This document shows, piece after piece, positions 30,516 through 41,953 of a stretch of DNA of 64,000 bases. The notes beneath the pieces were generated by a model. The model saw only the letters and a list, made by a program, of their open reading frames with translations, made no database searches and was not told where the DNA came from. The translations under genes were made by a program, and so were the position numbers. Origin of the DNA: Planococcus sp. 107-1. GTDB taxonomy: Bacteria; Bacillota; Bacilli; Bacillales_A; Planococcaceae. How positions within the stretch are numbered: the stretch's first letter is position 1; each line of letters starts with the position of its first letter. The stretch covers positions 2,108,001-2,172,000 of the forward strand of contig NZ_CP090977.1 in the NCBI RefSeq assembly GCF_021513255.1, written 5' to 3'.

Positions 30516-31405
30516 TTGAATACCTCGGCTTTCGGCTCATAATTTCTTCTAAAAACTTCAAATAATGCTTGTAGCGGTAATCCTTGATTTCTCCTGTTTC
30601 CACTGCTGCTTTTATGGCGCATTTAGGTTCATTCAGGTGAAGGCATTCCCGGAATTTGCAGTCATTCGACTTTTCCGCCATTTCAGGGAAACATGCAGAA
30701 AGCTCTTCTTTTTCCATCGTATCGAATTCAAATGAACTGAATCCCGGTGTATCTGCCAGCAAGCCCTTGTTCACTTCGATCAATTCCACATGGCCGGGTC
30801 GTGTGTTTCCCCCGGTTCAAGGCTTTTGAAATATCGTCGGTCTTCAGTTCCAGTGAAGGTAAAATCGTATTCAAAAGCGTTGATTTTCCAACGCCGGATT
30901 GGCCAGCCAAGACGCTGATTTTCCCTTCTAAAGTAGGCATAAGACGCTCTTGGAGCTCCAAATCGCCTTTATACGTCGGGATGACTTCATATCCGATCTT
31001 CTCATAATCCGCAATAAATTCGCTGATTTTTTCTTTTTCATCTTCTTTCAGCAAGTCCATTTTTGTTAAGCAAATGATCGGCTCGATGGAATGGTATTCG
31101 ATTGCCGTCAAAAACCGATCCAATAGGAGGGGATGAAAATCCGGCTGTTTAGCAGAAAAAACGAGAAGTGCTTGATCCACGTTTGAAATAGGCGGACGGA
31201 CAAGTTCATTTTTGCGTTCATAAACGTGCAAAATCGTCCCTTCTAAATCGTTGTCCGCTTTGTAATCGACGTAGTCTCCGACAAGCGGTGAAATTTGGCG
31301 GTTGCGGAATACTCCGCGGCCTCGGCATTGGATGTATCGTTCTCCATCCTCGTCCAAAACATAGTAAAATCCGCTTAACGCTTTTCTGATTTGACCTTTC
31401 GGCAT
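30508..31405 (-). CDS. rsgA: Ribosome small subunit-dependent GTPase RsgA (frameshifted here)
   Basis: Late 30S assembly GTPase. N-terminal OB fold with [19 protein letters not shown], then a circularly permuted GTPase: G4 LTKMDLL comes before G1 [12 protein letters not shown] near residue 173, and G3 is in DTPGFSSF. The zinc site follows ([20 protein letters not shown]). The frame breaks at 30792-30793, where the coding strand has CC; with a single [21 protein letters not shown] reads through. Repaired length 298 residues, identical to B. subtilis. AAAAGGAG site at the start. Confidence 0.95.
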
Positions 31406-31432
31406 GCTTTCACTCCTTTTGAATTGAAGTAA

Positions 31433-31468
31433 AGAAATTCCCTCTTTTTAAGAAAGAGGGTATTTCTT
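31433..31468 (-). terminator. Hairpin between prkC and rsgA
   Basis: Arms around CCCTCTTT and AAAGAGGG extended by AAAT/ATTT, followed by a weak T-rich tail. Likely an attenuating terminator inside the gene series. Confidence 0.6.
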
Positions 31469-31475
31469 TAATTGG

Positions 31476-33454
31476 TTATTCCACTGAATTATAGGCAATC
31501 GTTTCTTCTTCAATGACGCGGTCGTCGCGGACGATTCGATAGACTGCAGTTTTCCCTTCGGCGATCTGCAGTTCGATGCGGCGCGATATGTCTTCTGTAA
31601 TGGTAAATTCCTCAGCAGGTTCTGCCATGGTCGTATTCTCATCTTGAATATAGATAGCGACCTTTTGTTCGGCGGCCGGTTCCCCTTCAGCTGCAGGTTC
31701 AGCCGGCTCATACGGAATCTGGATCGTATGGATATAAGTCTTCATCGGCAAGGCAGCCGGCCCTGATGAAACGGTGACCATAATATCACTTCCTGCCTCA
31801 AGTTCTTCTCCTGCCGCAGGCGTTTGCGATAAAACGACTCCTGCAGCCACTGAATCGGAAGATGCTTCATCGACGATCCGGATATTGAATCCGGAAGAGC
31901 GGGCGTATTCATTAAGATCCGCTTCCGTATAGCCCGATAGATTTTCGACTTCTCGCATATCTTTGCCTTTGCTGACGGTAAACTCAATATCCGTTTCAGA
32001 AATGATGACTTCTGTTCCAGCTTCAGGATCTTGGCTTAAAATGGTTCCAACCGGTTCATCCGAGAATTCCTCTTCCTGGTCCACCGATTTGTAATTCTGC
32101 TGATCCAGCAATTCCATGGCTTGGTCAATATTGCGCCCGACATAATCGGCAAGTTCCGCTTTTTCTTTTCCCGTACTGATGAACAGCTGGATTTCAGATT
32201 CACGATTGCGCATTTTCCCTGCTTCCGGTATGGTCCTTACCACATTGCCTTCTGCCACTTCTTCAGAGGTCTGCTCTTTTTCTTCACCGATAACAAAACC
32301 AAGCGAACGCAATTCTTCAATCGCTTCGTCTCGTTCCATGTCTTTGACATCCGGCACTGCCACTTGGCGCGGTCCGAATAAGTCTGGGAATGCAACCGCG
32401 GCAACGAGTCCTGCCACCACTAAAAACAAAGCTATGCCCACAATCCAGGGCCATTTCTTTTTCTTTTTCTTTGCAGGCGGTGCTGCCGGTTTTTTTGCCG
32501 GTTCTTTTTTGCTGACAGGTGCCAATGTTTTTGTTTCTTCGACGCTGCCATATACGGCCGGATCTTTAATCGCAGGCATTGCCCGTGTTGCATCTTCATC
32601 AATTGGAGCTGAAAACTTCGGTTCATTCAAGCGTTCAGGCAACAAAACTGTTGATAAGTCCTCTTCCATTTCGTTGGCCGATTGATAGCGGTGCTGCGGA
32701 TTTTTAGCCGTTGCCTTTAAAACAACGTTCTCCAAACTTTGAGGCATGCTTGGAACAATTTCACGCAAAGACGGTGTTTCTGTCTGAAGATGCTTCAACG
32801 CAATCGAGACGGCCGACTCTCCTGAAAAAGGCAATTTGCCTGTCAACAATTCAAACATCACAATCCCTAAAGAATAGATATCCGATTTTTTATTGGCGGT
32901 TCCGCCCCGCTTGTTCAGGCGATAAGTAATGAACCGTCCCAAGTACTGAATTGGTCTGAGTATAGGATGTGGCGCTCAATGCCATCGCGATTCCGAAATC
33001 AGAAATTTTCACATTGCCTTCCGCGTCCATCAATATGTTCTGTGGCTTGATGTCCCGATGTACAATTTGGTTTTGATGGGCATGTGCCAAAGCAGATGCC
33101 AGTTGTTTCATAATCTTGACCGCCTGTTCCGGCGCGACGGGGGAATTATCGATTATGTATTCTTTCAAGGTTTTTCCTGGAACATATTCCATCACTAAGT
33201 AATGCAAGGAACCTTCTTCGCCGACATCGAAGATGTTGACGATATGCGGATGTGCCAAACTGGTCGTAGACAAAGCTTCCCCGCTGGAAACGCCGGCGCA
33301 GCTCTTCTTCATTTGAAAAATCGTAGCGCAGAATTTTAATGGCAATATCGCGGTCTAAGATCATGTCGTGGGCCAAATATACGTTGGACATCCCGCCTCC
33401 GCCAATCAATTCTAAAATTTTATAGCGGCCATTTATGCTTCTGCCGATTAACAT
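31476..33454 (-). CDS. prkC: Serine/threonine protein kinase PrkC with PASTA repeats (two frameshifts here)
   Basis: Membrane kinase that senses muropeptides and controls growth and spore exit. Kinase domain: [55 protein letters not shown]. Then a proline/lysine linker, one membrane helix ([20 protein letters not shown]), three PASTA repeats and an outer C-terminal domain. First break: 33279-33282, four G where three give [14 protein letters not shown]. Second: about 32904-32909, near [12 protein letters not shown]; one G too many, or two bases lost from the usual EQARGG. Repaired length about 658 residues. Ribosome site GAGGAGGTG. prpC lies 2 bases upstream. Confidence 0.94.
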
Positions 33455-33456
33455 GG

Positions 33457-34221
33457 CTACACCTCCTCAACCTTTGAGGACAGAAGAACAAATGAAATAT
33501 TGTCTTCTCCTCCTAAATCATTGGCGAGCTTCACCATTTCCTGCCCTTTACGTGAAAGCGGCATGGATGAACGGACAATTGATGCGATTTCATCTTTTGT
33601 GATTTTATTGCTCAAGCCATCTGAACAAATAAGCAAATATGAGGAGTTTTCCAGCGTGAAATGAAGAATTTCCCCATCAATATCCGGTTCCGTCCCTAGA
33701 GCTTTGACGATCCAGTTTTTCTTTGGGTGGTCTTCTGCTTCCTCTTCGCTGATTTCTCCGTTGTCGATTAACACATTTACATAGGAATGGTCTCGGGTGA
33801 CCTGCTCAACCGATCCGTCGATCACATATGCGCGGCTATCGCCGATATGGCACATCACGCATTCTTCTTTATCCAAAATGGCCGCGATCAATGTGGTCCC
33901 CATCCCTTTGCAGTCCGGATGCGTTTCTGCATACTCATAGACAAGCCGGTTGACCGATTGGACATTCAGAGACAGCCAGGATTTCCGTTTTTCAATCGAC
34001 ATCAACGCTTCCGGCTGTTCTTCATTGAACATGCGGCTTAATGTGCTGACGGTCAATTCACTTGCTATATCTCCGGCATTATGGCCGCCCATGCCATCCG
34101 CTACCAACGCCAGCATGAGCCCCTCAGGCCTTTTCAAGACCGCTACCCGGTCCTCATTCACTTTTCTTTTCTTTCCAGTATCGCTTTCCATGACGTATTG
34201 ATACAAATCCCGACACCCCAT
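33457..34221 (-). CDS. prpC: PP2C-family protein phosphatase PrpC
   Basis: Removes phosphate from PrkC and its targets. Metal-binding motifs: [17 protein letters not shown] near residue 40, [20 protein letters not shown] near 127, [12 protein letters not shown] and [11 protein letters not shown]. 254 residues from the first ATG (34219-34221), which has only a weak site; an ATG ten codons later ([15 protein letters not shown]) is closer to the family start. It follows rsmB directly: the rlmN gene that sits between them in B. subtilis is absent. Confidence 0.95.
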   Translation of the reverse strand: MGCRDLYQYVMESDTGKKRKVNEDRVAVLKRPEGLMLALVADGMGGHNAGDIASELTVSTLSRMFNEEQPEALMSIEKRKSWLSLNVQSVNRLVYEYAETHPDCKGMGTTLIAAILDKEECVMCHIGDSRAYVIDGSVEQVTRDHSYVNVLIDNGEISEEEAEDHPKKNWIVKALGTEPDIDGEILHFTLENSSYLLICSDGLSNKITKDEIASIVRSSMPLSRKGQEMVKLANDLGGEDNISFVLLSSKVEEV

Positions 34222-34253
34222 TTCTCATCAAATCAAATCTTTTCCTGCTTGAA

Positions 34254-35596
34254 TTAACTTGTTTGCGTTTTGCGGAAAGCGGAAATGAAAAATCCATCTC
34301 CTCCAAAATCTTGCGGAAACACTTGGACAAATCCCGAATTCTTTAAACCGAGTGTTTCCGGCAAGGAAACTTCGATTTTTTCCATGTAGGGATGTTCTTT
34401 CAAGAAACGTTCAGCCGTCCCCCGGTTTTCAGTCGAATCGACTGTACAAGTGCTGTAGACGAGAATGCCGTCTTTCTTCAACAGTTGTGCAGCTTGGTCC
34501 AATAAATCAACTTGAATTTCCTGAAGCCGTGAAAAATCATCAGCAGTTTTGGAATATTTAATATCCGGTTTGCGTTTGATGACACCCAGCCCACTGCAAG
34601 GAGCATCTACCAATATCCGGTCAAATTGCTCTGTACCAAAACGCTCCACACTCTTTTTGCCGTCTCCGGCAGCCGTTTCAATAATGGAATGGCCGAGGCG
34701 TTTTGCCGTTTCATCAATCAACTTCACTTTATGCGGGTGAAGGTCCATGGCAAAAAGTTGTCCTTGATTGCCCATCTTTTCAGCAATATGCGTGGTTTTC
34801 CGCCTGGTGCGGCGCACATATCCAGAATTTTCATATTAGGGCCTGCTTGTAAGGCGTATGCCGGCAGCATGGAACTTTCGTCTTGAATCGTGATAAAACC
34901 TTTTTCAAAAGTCAAAGTTTTCGCCGGCTGTCCGTTTGATACGACGAGGCATTCCGGAACGAGCGGGCTCTGTACAGCTTCCAATCCTTCCGAAACGAGC
35001 ATTTCAATCACTTCTTCGGGAGTCGCTTTTACGGTATTGACTCTTACGGTCTGCGGCGGTATTTTATTGTTCTCCAATGCCATTTCACGCGTTTTTTCAA
35101 GGCCGAACTGCTCAGCCCATCGTTTGATCATCCACTCAGGATGGCTTGTTTCAATGGAAATCTTTTTAACCGGATCACTGATGGCATTGAACGAACGGAC
35201 GCCGTCCCGCTGAACAGAACGGAGAACGCCATTCACTAATGAGGCGACTCCACCATGGCCGCGGCGCTTTGCAATTTCCACGGCTTCATGGACGACTGCA
35301 TGGGACGGGATCCGGTCCAGATAAACGATTTGGTAAAGGGATAGCCTTAACAGGATTTTCACCCAAGGTTCGATCTTCCCTTTCATAAACGGCTCCAAAT
35401 AATAATCCAAAGTCATTTGATGCTGCAATGTACCGTATGTGATTTCCGTCAACAAGCCCCGATTTTTTGCTGAAATCCCGTAATTTTCAAGGGTTTGATG
35501 CAAAAGCAGGTTGCTGTATGCCTGTTTATTCTCGACCGCCCAAAGAATCGAAAAGGCAGCATCCCGGACATTGCCGTGAAGTTTTTTGTTTTTCAT
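34254..35596 (-). CDS. rsmB: 16S rRNA (cytosine-967-C5)-methyltransferase RsmB (frameshifted here)
   Basis: NusB-like N-terminal domain (about residues 1-140), then a NOL1/NOP2/Sun methyltransferase. SAM site [18 protein letters not shown] near residue 325, and the catalytic cysteine in [14 protein letters not shown]. The frame breaks at 34796-34799, four A on the coding strand; a fifth gives [15 protein letters not shown]. Repaired length 447 residues, as in B. subtilis. The start overlaps the fmt stop (ATGA). Confidence 0.95.
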
Positions 35597-36525
35597 TCGA
35601 ATAAATCTCCTACCTGGATTTTTGGTCCTTTTAAATAATCTTGCGCGGACATCCGCTTTTTGCCAGCTGGCTGGAGTTCCGTAAGGGCAAGAATCCCTTC
35701 GCCTGTCTGCACCAAAATCGCTTCATCAGTTAGTTCAACCACTTCGCCAGGTTTGCCTGTTTTCGAAGAATCGGCTTCTTCCGTCCACCAAATTTTCATG
35801 TTCGCATCTTTGAATGTCGTATAAGCGACCGGCCAAGGATGCAGTCCGCGGACTTGGTTGTAAATGGCCTGAGCCGATTTTGACCAGTCGATGCGTTCCT
35901 GTTCTCTTGAAATATTGCGTGCAAAGGTCACTTTTTCTTCATCTTGCGGAATTCGCTTATTCGTTCCTTCTACAATAGAAGGCAAAGTTTCTTTCAATAA
36001 TTGTGTGCCGGCTGCACTGAGTTTTTCGAACATCGAACCGGTATGGTCCGTTTTTCCGATCTCTACAGCCGTTTGGGAAATGATATCGCCTGCATCCAGA
36101 CGATCGACCATATACATGATTGTTACGCCCGTTTCCGTCTGGCCGTCAATGATTGCCTGGTGGATCGGTGCCCCGCCGCGGTATGCCGGAAGCAAAGAAG
36201 CATGGACATTGATCGATCCAAGTTTCGGGGCTTCCAAAATCGCCGTCGGCAAAATTTGGCCAAAAGCCGCTGTGACGATCAAATCCGGTTTCAAATCCAA
36301 TACCACTTGCAATTCATCCGGATTTTTCAATTTTTCAGGCTGATAAACGGGTAAACCTAAGCGCAACGCCTCTTCTTTGACCGGCGTCGGCGTCAATACT
36401 TTTTTGCGCCCGACTGGACGGTCAGGCTGTGTCACGACTGAAATGACTTCATAACCTTCTTCTACGAGCATGCGCAGGATCGGGGCAGAGAATGCCGGAG
36501 TTCCCATAAAGACGATTTTCGTCAA
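35593..36525 (-). CDS. fmt: Methionyl-tRNA formyltransferase
   Basis: Formylates initiator Met-t[18 protein letters not shown] at the start, [20 protein letters not shown] with the catalytic residues near 110, and the C-terminal OB domain ([12 protein letters not shown]). 310 residues. The start codon is TTG at 36523-36525, overlapping the def stop, with a GAGGAGG site. Confidence 0.97.
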   Translation of the reverse strand: MTKIVFMGTPAFSAPILRMLVEEGYEVISVVTQPDRPVGRKKVLTPTPVKEEALRLGLPVYQPEKLKNPDELQVVLDLKPDLIVTAAFGQILPTAILEAPKLGSINVHASLLPAYRGGAPIHQAIIDGQTETGVTIMYMVDRLDAGDIISQTAVEIGKTDHTGSMFEKLSAAGTQLLKETLPSIVEGTNKRIPQDEEKVTFARNISREQERIDWSKSAQAIYNQVRGLHPWPVAYTTFKDANMKIWWTEEADSSKTGKPGEVVELTDEAILVQTGEGILALTELQPAGKKRMSAQDYLKGPKIQVGDLFE

Positions 36526-37034
36526 ATCTGCTCCTCCTCTTCAGCTGCCGCTTCTGCGATCATGGCGTCCAATTCTTCTTGAGTGACATATTTGGTGATT
36601 TTCGACGTAAACAAGATGCCGTCCAAATGGTCGATTTCATGCTGGATAGCCCGTGCTTCGTAGCCTTCCGCTTCTAATTCATACCATGAACCATCGCGTT
36701 CCTGTGCCTTAATCTTAATGTGGTCCGGACGCGATACTTCGCCGAAAACCCCTGGGAAACTAAGGCATCCTTCGACGTCAGTATCTTCCCCTTCAAATAA
36801 GACAAGTTTCGGGTTGATCATTTCAATCGGCTCTTGGCCTTCTGCAAAATCGACGATTGCTACGCGCAAATTAACGCCGACTTGTGGGGCTGCAATGCCC
36901 ACACCATCGTTTTCAACCATCGTTTCATGCATATTGTCCAATAAAACCGCTAACTTCTTATCAAATTTAGTCACCGGCAAACATTTCTGTTCAAGGATTT
37001 CGTTCGGGTGCTTCACTATATCTAGGATTGCCAT
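36522..37034 (-). CDS. def: Peptide deformylase
   Basis: Metalloenzyme that removes the N-formyl group. Three motifs: GIAAPQVG near residue 45, EGCLSFPG near 89, QHEIDHLDG near 131; Cys and the two His bind the metal. 170 residues, class I type. Overlaps fmt by four bases, so the two opposing steps of formyl-Met handling are coupled. Confidence 0.97.
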   Translation of the reverse strand: MAILDIVKHPNEILEQKCLPVTKFDKKLAVLLDNMHETMVENDGVGIAAPQVGVNLRVAIVDFAEGQEPIEMINPKLVLFEGEDTDVEGCLSFPGVFGEVSRPDHIKIKAQERDGSWYELEAEGYEARAIQHEIDHLDGILFTSKITKYVTQEELDAMIAEAAAEEEEQI

Positions 37035-37052
37035 TCTGTTCTCTCCATTTCT

Positions 37053-39449
37053 TTACATGACGGAAGTCGGATTCATATCGATTGCTAAGGTAGCACCTTT
37101 TTTAATCCATTCTGAGCGATAGATTTTAATCAATTGCTGCATGACTTCAGCCAACTTCGGTTCTTTTTTGTATTTTATCAAACATTGATAGCGATATCTA
37201 TTGTTGACACGGGCGATCAGTGAAGCTGAAGGGCCGATGATCAAAGTATTCGAAGAGAGCTGCTCTTTTAAATAACGGACAGATTGCTCCGCATAAGCAG
37301 CAGCTGTCATCAAATCTTCGTGCGTGAATTGGATATTCACGACATAATAATAAGGCGGATAGCCGCTTGCTCTGCGCATCGCCATTTCTCGGTCATAAAA
37401 CGGTTCATACAATTGGTCTTTCGCCAATGTGATCGCATAATGCTCCGGCGTATAGGATTGCACAATGACCGTTCCCGGCAGGACATCCCGCCCCGCTCTC
37501 CCGCTGACTTGCGTCAAAAGCTGGTAAGTCTTCTCGGCGGCACGGAAATCAGGCAAATGAAGCGTCGTATCAGCGGATAACACGCCGACTAGCGTGATAT
37601 TCGGGAAATCCAGCCCTTTTGCAATCATTTGCGTGCCAAGCAGAATATCCGCTTTCCCTTCACCAAATGCGGAAAGAATTTTTTCATGAGCGCCTTTATT
37701 CCGTGTCGTATCGACGTCCATCCGGAGAACCCGGGCTTCCGGCACTAAGCGGGCAAGTTCTTCTTCCACTTTTTGGGTTCCTGTTCCGAAAAATCGGATA
37801 TGTTCGCTTTCACACTCCGGACAAGTATGCGGCACAGGCTCGTCGTAGCCGCAATAATGGCATTTCATCATTTCAGTCGAGCGGTGGTAAGTCAGCGAAA
37901 TATCGCAATTCGGACATTGCATGACCGTTCCGCAGTCGCGGCAAAGAACGAATGACGAATAGCCTCTTTTGTTCAAGAATAAGACGATCTGCTCTTTCCG
38001 TTCCAGCCGCTCCCGGATCGCTTCTGCGAGCGGTATGGAAAACATTGAACGGTTGCCGCTTCGAAGCTCTTCACGCATATCAACAATTTGGACTTCGGGA
38101 AGAGGCTGGTTTTTGGCTCGCTGCTCGAGCACCAAAAGTTCGTAAACCCCTTTTTGCGCCCGTGCATAGGATTCCAAGGAAGGCGTCGCGCTTCCGAGAA
38201 TCACCGGACAATTATGGTATTGACTCCGCCATATCGCCATATCGCGTGCATGGTACCTCGGCGAATCATCTTGTTTGTAACTGGATTCATGCTCTTCATC
38301 CAGAATAATTAATCCGAGGTTGCGGAAAGGCGCAAAGATAGCCGACCTTGCACCGACGACCACTTTCACTTCTCCGCGCTGGATTTTTCGCCATTCATCG
38401 TATTTTTCGCCAGCCGATAAGCCACTGTGCAGCACGGCGACCAGGTCTCCGAAACGTTCTTTAAAGCGCAGCGTCATTTGCGGCGTCAACGAAATTTCCG
38501 GCACCAGCATAATCGCTTCTTTTCCATCTTTCAGCACTTGATCAATCGTCTGAAGATAAATTTCCGTTTTTCCGCTTCCCGTAATGCCGTGCAGCAAGAA
38601 CGTCTTAGAGGTATTGAGCGCCTCATCAATTGCATCAAATGCGATCTGCTGCGCTTCCGTCAATTGCAAAGAATGTTTCCGTTCAATTTCCGACTGTAAT
38701 TTCGGATCCCGGTAAAGTTCTTCATTATCGATGAAGGCCGCCCCTTTTTCGACCAGGCTGTAAATTGTCGGCAAGGTTGTTCCTGCTTCTTTCTGCATCT
38801 GGGAGGACTCGATGGATTTTCCTAGATTCTGCTTCATGTATTCCATCAGCTTCAGCTGCTGCTTTGCATTGGGGCGCACTTCAATCGCCTCCAGCACATC
38901 CAGCGAATCGGTGATGTGAATCATCCGGACTTTTTTGACAGCGGTTTGCTGCGAAATATCGGTATCTGCAACCACCGTGCCTTTTTCTAATTCTTTTTTC
39001 AATAAACCATAGACCTCGACGGCATCTTGGGCACGCACAAAAGGCCGTTTGCCAAAATAGACACGAAGCGGCTCGGCAATTTCTTCAATAGGCGCGTCCA
39101 AAACAAAGCGCTTTTCATATTTGGCACGGAGCGCTGATGGAATCATCACTTGAAGGGCATCAATTTCAAAGCATACAGTCTGCTTTTTCATCCATTTTGC
39201 CATTTCCAATAATTCCTCATTCAGTACCGGCACAACGTCCATCAATTCATGGATCGGCTTTAGCCGCGCTGGATCGAATTCGGTCGTGTTTTTTATGGCA
39301 GTGATGAAGCCTAGGACTTTGCGGTTGCCAAAAGGCACTTTGACCCGCATACCGGGTTCAATCAAAACTTGCAAATGTTCAGGAATTGCATAATCGAAAG
39401 GCCGGTCAATGGGATGTGCGGCTACGTCGACAATGACTTCAGCGATCAT
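37053..39449 (-). CDS. priA: Primosomal protein N' (replication restart helicase PriA)
   Basis: Restarts stalled forks. An N-terminal DNA-binding part precedes Walker A HGITGSGKTEIYL near residue 285 and DEEHESSYKQDDSPRYHARD near 380. Eight zinc-binding cysteines sit in CRDCGTVMQCPNCD and CHYCGYDEPVPHTCPEC. The C-terminal helicase part has GTQMIAKGLDFPNITLVGVL and VSGRAGRD. I use the ATG at 39447-39449 (MIAEVIVDV, AGGA site), giving 798 residues; a start six codons earlier is possible. Overlaps coaBC by 11 bases. Confidence 0.97.
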   Translation of the reverse strand: MIAEVIVDVAAHPIDRPFDYAIPEHLQVLIEPGMRVKVPFGNRKVLGFITAIKNTTEFDPARLKPIHELMDVVPVLNEELLEMAKWMKKQTVCFEIDALQVMIPSALRAKYEKRFVLDAPIEEIAEPLRVYFGKRPFVRAQDAVEVYGLLKKELEKGTVVADTDISQQTAVKKVRMIHITDSLDVLEAIEVRPNAKQQLKLMEYMKQNLGKSIESSQMQKEAGTTLPTIYSLVEKGAAFIDNEELYRDPKLQSEIERKHSLQLTEAQQIAFDAIDEALNTSKTFLLHGITGSGKTEIYLQTIDQVLKDGKEAIMLVPEISLTPQMTLRFKERFGDLVAVLHSGLSAGEKYDEWRKIQRGEVKVVVGARSAIFAPFRNLGLIILDEEHESSYKQDDSPRYHARDMAIWRSQYHNCPVILGSATPSLESYARAQKGVYELLVLEQRAKNQPLPEVQIVDMREELRSGNRSMFSIPLAEAIRERLERKEQIVLFLNKRGYSSFVLCRDCGTVMQCPNCDISLTYHRSTEMMKCHYCGYDEPVPHTCPECESEHIRFFGTGTQKVEEELARLVPEARVLRMDVDTTRNKGAHEKILSAFGEGKADILLGTQMIAKGLDFPNITLVGVLSADTTLHLPDFRAAEKTYQLLTQVSGRAGRDVLPGTVIVQSYTPEHYAITLAKDQLYEPFYDREMAMRRASGYPPYYYVVNIQFTHEDLMTAAAYAEQSVRYLKEQLSSNTLIIGPSASLIARVNNRYRYQCLIKYKKEPKLAEVMQQLIKIYRSEWIKKGATLAIDMNPTSVM

Positions 39450-40644
39450 GGCGCTCTTCCTGTTCATGGATCATTTCTAAAAGTTTGCGTGCCAGTTCCG
39501 CTTTCGGCATCATTTCAAAGGACTGTTCAAATCCATCCTTGCCGTAAACGGTCACCCGGTTGGTATCGGATTCAAAGCCCGCTTGCGCTTCACTGACATC
39601 GTTCGCAATAATGTAATCCGCATTCTTCCGCTGCAATTTGTCTTTAGCATATTTCGCCACATCGTTCGTTTCAGCCGCAAAACCGATCAATAATTGATGT
39701 GTTTTTTGTTCGCCCAAATAATGCAGGATATCGACTGTGCGCTCAAGTTCAATCGTTGAGCCGCCTTCCTGTTTCTTCATTTTTTGTTGATGTACGGTCA
39801 TCGGGCGGTAGTCAGCGACCGCTGCCGTTTTAATGACCATATCCGAATCGTCGAAATGCCGCTTTACAGATTCCAGCATCTCTTCTGCACTTTCTACGAA
39901 AATACGGGTTACACCGCTTGGTACCGGCAGCGACACAGGACCGCTGATCAAAACCGTCTCCGCTCCCATTTCCGCTGCTGCTTGCGCCATGGCATAGCCC
40001 ATTTTGCCGCTGGAGAAATTGGTTAAGAAGCGCACAGGATCAATCCGTTCTCTTGTCGGCCCTGCTGTCACAACCACTTTTTTGCCTGCCAATGGTTCTG
40101 GAGTTGCAAAAAAATCTGACACTAGCGCTGTAATTTTTTCAGGTTCCTCAAGACGCCCTTTTCCAACATAGCCGCATGCTAAAAAACCTTCAGAAGGTTC
40201 GATGAATCGCACACCGTCTTCATGAAGCTGTTGGATATTGCGTTTGACTGCCGGATGGTCATACATATGGACATTCATTGCCGGAGCCATCCAGATCGGC
40301 GCTGTAGCTGCAAGCAAAGTTGTCGTCACCATATCATCGCCGATTCCATTGGCCAATTTGCCAATGACATTCGCTGTCGCAGGAGCCACAAGAATCAAAT
40401 CTGCCCAATCCGCTAAATCGATATGGGCGATTACTGATGAATCTTTCTCATCGAACGTATCAAAATAGACATCATTTCTCGACATTACTTGGAAAGACAA
40501 AGGCTGGACAAATTGGCGGGCTGATTCCGTCATGATCACTTTCACTGAAGCACCCGCTTGGGATAGCTTGCTGACAAGCGCAACCGCTTTATAAACGGCG
40601 ATCCCTCCGCTTACACATAATAGAATTTTACGATTTGCCAACAA
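39439..40644 (-). CDS. coaBC: Bifunctional phosphopantothenoylcysteine decarboxylase/synthase CoaBC
   Basis: Two steps of coenzyme A synthesis. The N-terminal flavoprotein half (CoaC) has LLCVSGGIAVYKA, APATANVIGKLANGIGDD and PAMNVHMYDHPAVKRN. The C-terminal half (CoaB) has VTAGPTRERIDPVRFLTNFSSGKMG near residue 195 and AAVADYRP. The likely start is TTG at 40642-40644 after AAAGGGTG; the upstream extension of the frame lacks a ribosome site. About 401 residues. Confidence 0.95.
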   Translation of the reverse strand: MLANRKILLCVSGGIAVYKAVALVSKLSQAGASVKVIMTESARQFVQPLSFQVMSRNDVYFDTFDEKDSSVIAHIDLADWADLILVAPATANVIGKLANGIGDDMVTTTLLAATAPIWMAPAMNVHMYDHPAVKRNIQQLHEDGVRFIEPSEGFLACGYVGKGRLEEPEKITALVSDFFATPEPLAGKKVVVTAGPTRERIDPVRFLTNFSSGKMGYAMAQAAAEMGAETVLISGPVSLPVPSGVTRIFVESAEEMLESVKRHFDDSDMVIKTAAVADYRPMTVHQQKMKKQEGGSTIELERTVDILHYLGEQKTHQLLIGFAAETNDVAKYAKDKLQRKNADYIIANDVSEAQAGFESDTNRVTVYGKDGFEQSFEMMPKAELARKLLEMIHEQEERHDR

Positions 40645-40669
40645 TATAAACACCCTTTCTAAACAACAA

Positions 40670-40699
40670 ACTCCCAAAGAACAAAGTTGCTCTGGGAGT
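40670..40699 (-). terminator. Hairpin between rpoZ and coaBC
   Basis: ACTCCCAGAGCAAC and GTTCTTTGGGAGT pair with small mismatches around TTT, then TTTGTTGTTT on the minus strand. Probably a partial terminator. Confidence 0.6.
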
Positions 40700-40718
40700 C
40701 GTCGGTTACGATTAATCG

Positions 40719-40942
40719 TTAAATTTCATCTTCATAAATTGCAAATTCATCTTGGTGTTCCGGTTTTAATGCTCCGGCAGCGACTTCTTCAAGCGCTTTG
40801 CCGACAGACTTATGGGAAACGTATTTATCGAGCTTTTCGTCGCCGTGTTCGTGCAATTGGCGTGCCCGCTTAGAAGCAAGCGCAACCAGTGAATATTTTG
40901 AATCGATTTGAGTTTTAAGTTTATCAACGGATGGGTATAACA

Positions 40943-40943
<1 letters not shown>
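40719..40943 (-). CDS. rpoZ: RNA polymerase omega subunit
   Basis: 74-residue omega: MLYPSVDKLKTQIDSKYSLV, ASKRARQLHEH and KSVGKALEEVAAGAL are the conserved blocks. It helps assemble the polymerase. The ATG overlaps the gmk stop (TGATG). Confidence 0.96.
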
Positions 40944-41823
<880 letters not shown>

Positions 41824-41888
41824 TTTCTTCACTCCATCACCGCCATTTGCAGCTGATCATTCTTCTTCGTTTTCTATCTAACTGTCTT

Positions 41889-41894
41889 ATTATA
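41889..41894 (-). promoter_or_regulatory. Extended -10 promoter for remA-gmk-rpoZ
   Basis: TG-A-TATAAT on the minus strand, about 65 bases before the remA ATG. The -35 is poor, as often with extended -10 promoters. Confidence 0.55.
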
Positions 41895-41916
41895 TCATAA
41901 TATACCTTGAAAATGA

Positions 41917-41922
41917 TAAGAT
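41917..41922 (+). promoter_or_regulatory. Possible extended -10 promoter for rqcH
   Basis: TG-A-TAAGAT on the plus strand, 31 bases before the rqcH ATG. It would overlap the remA promoter region in a back-to-back layout. Confidence 0.4.
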
Positions 41923-41953
41923 AGAACAAAACGATTTGAAAGAGGGATTTTTC

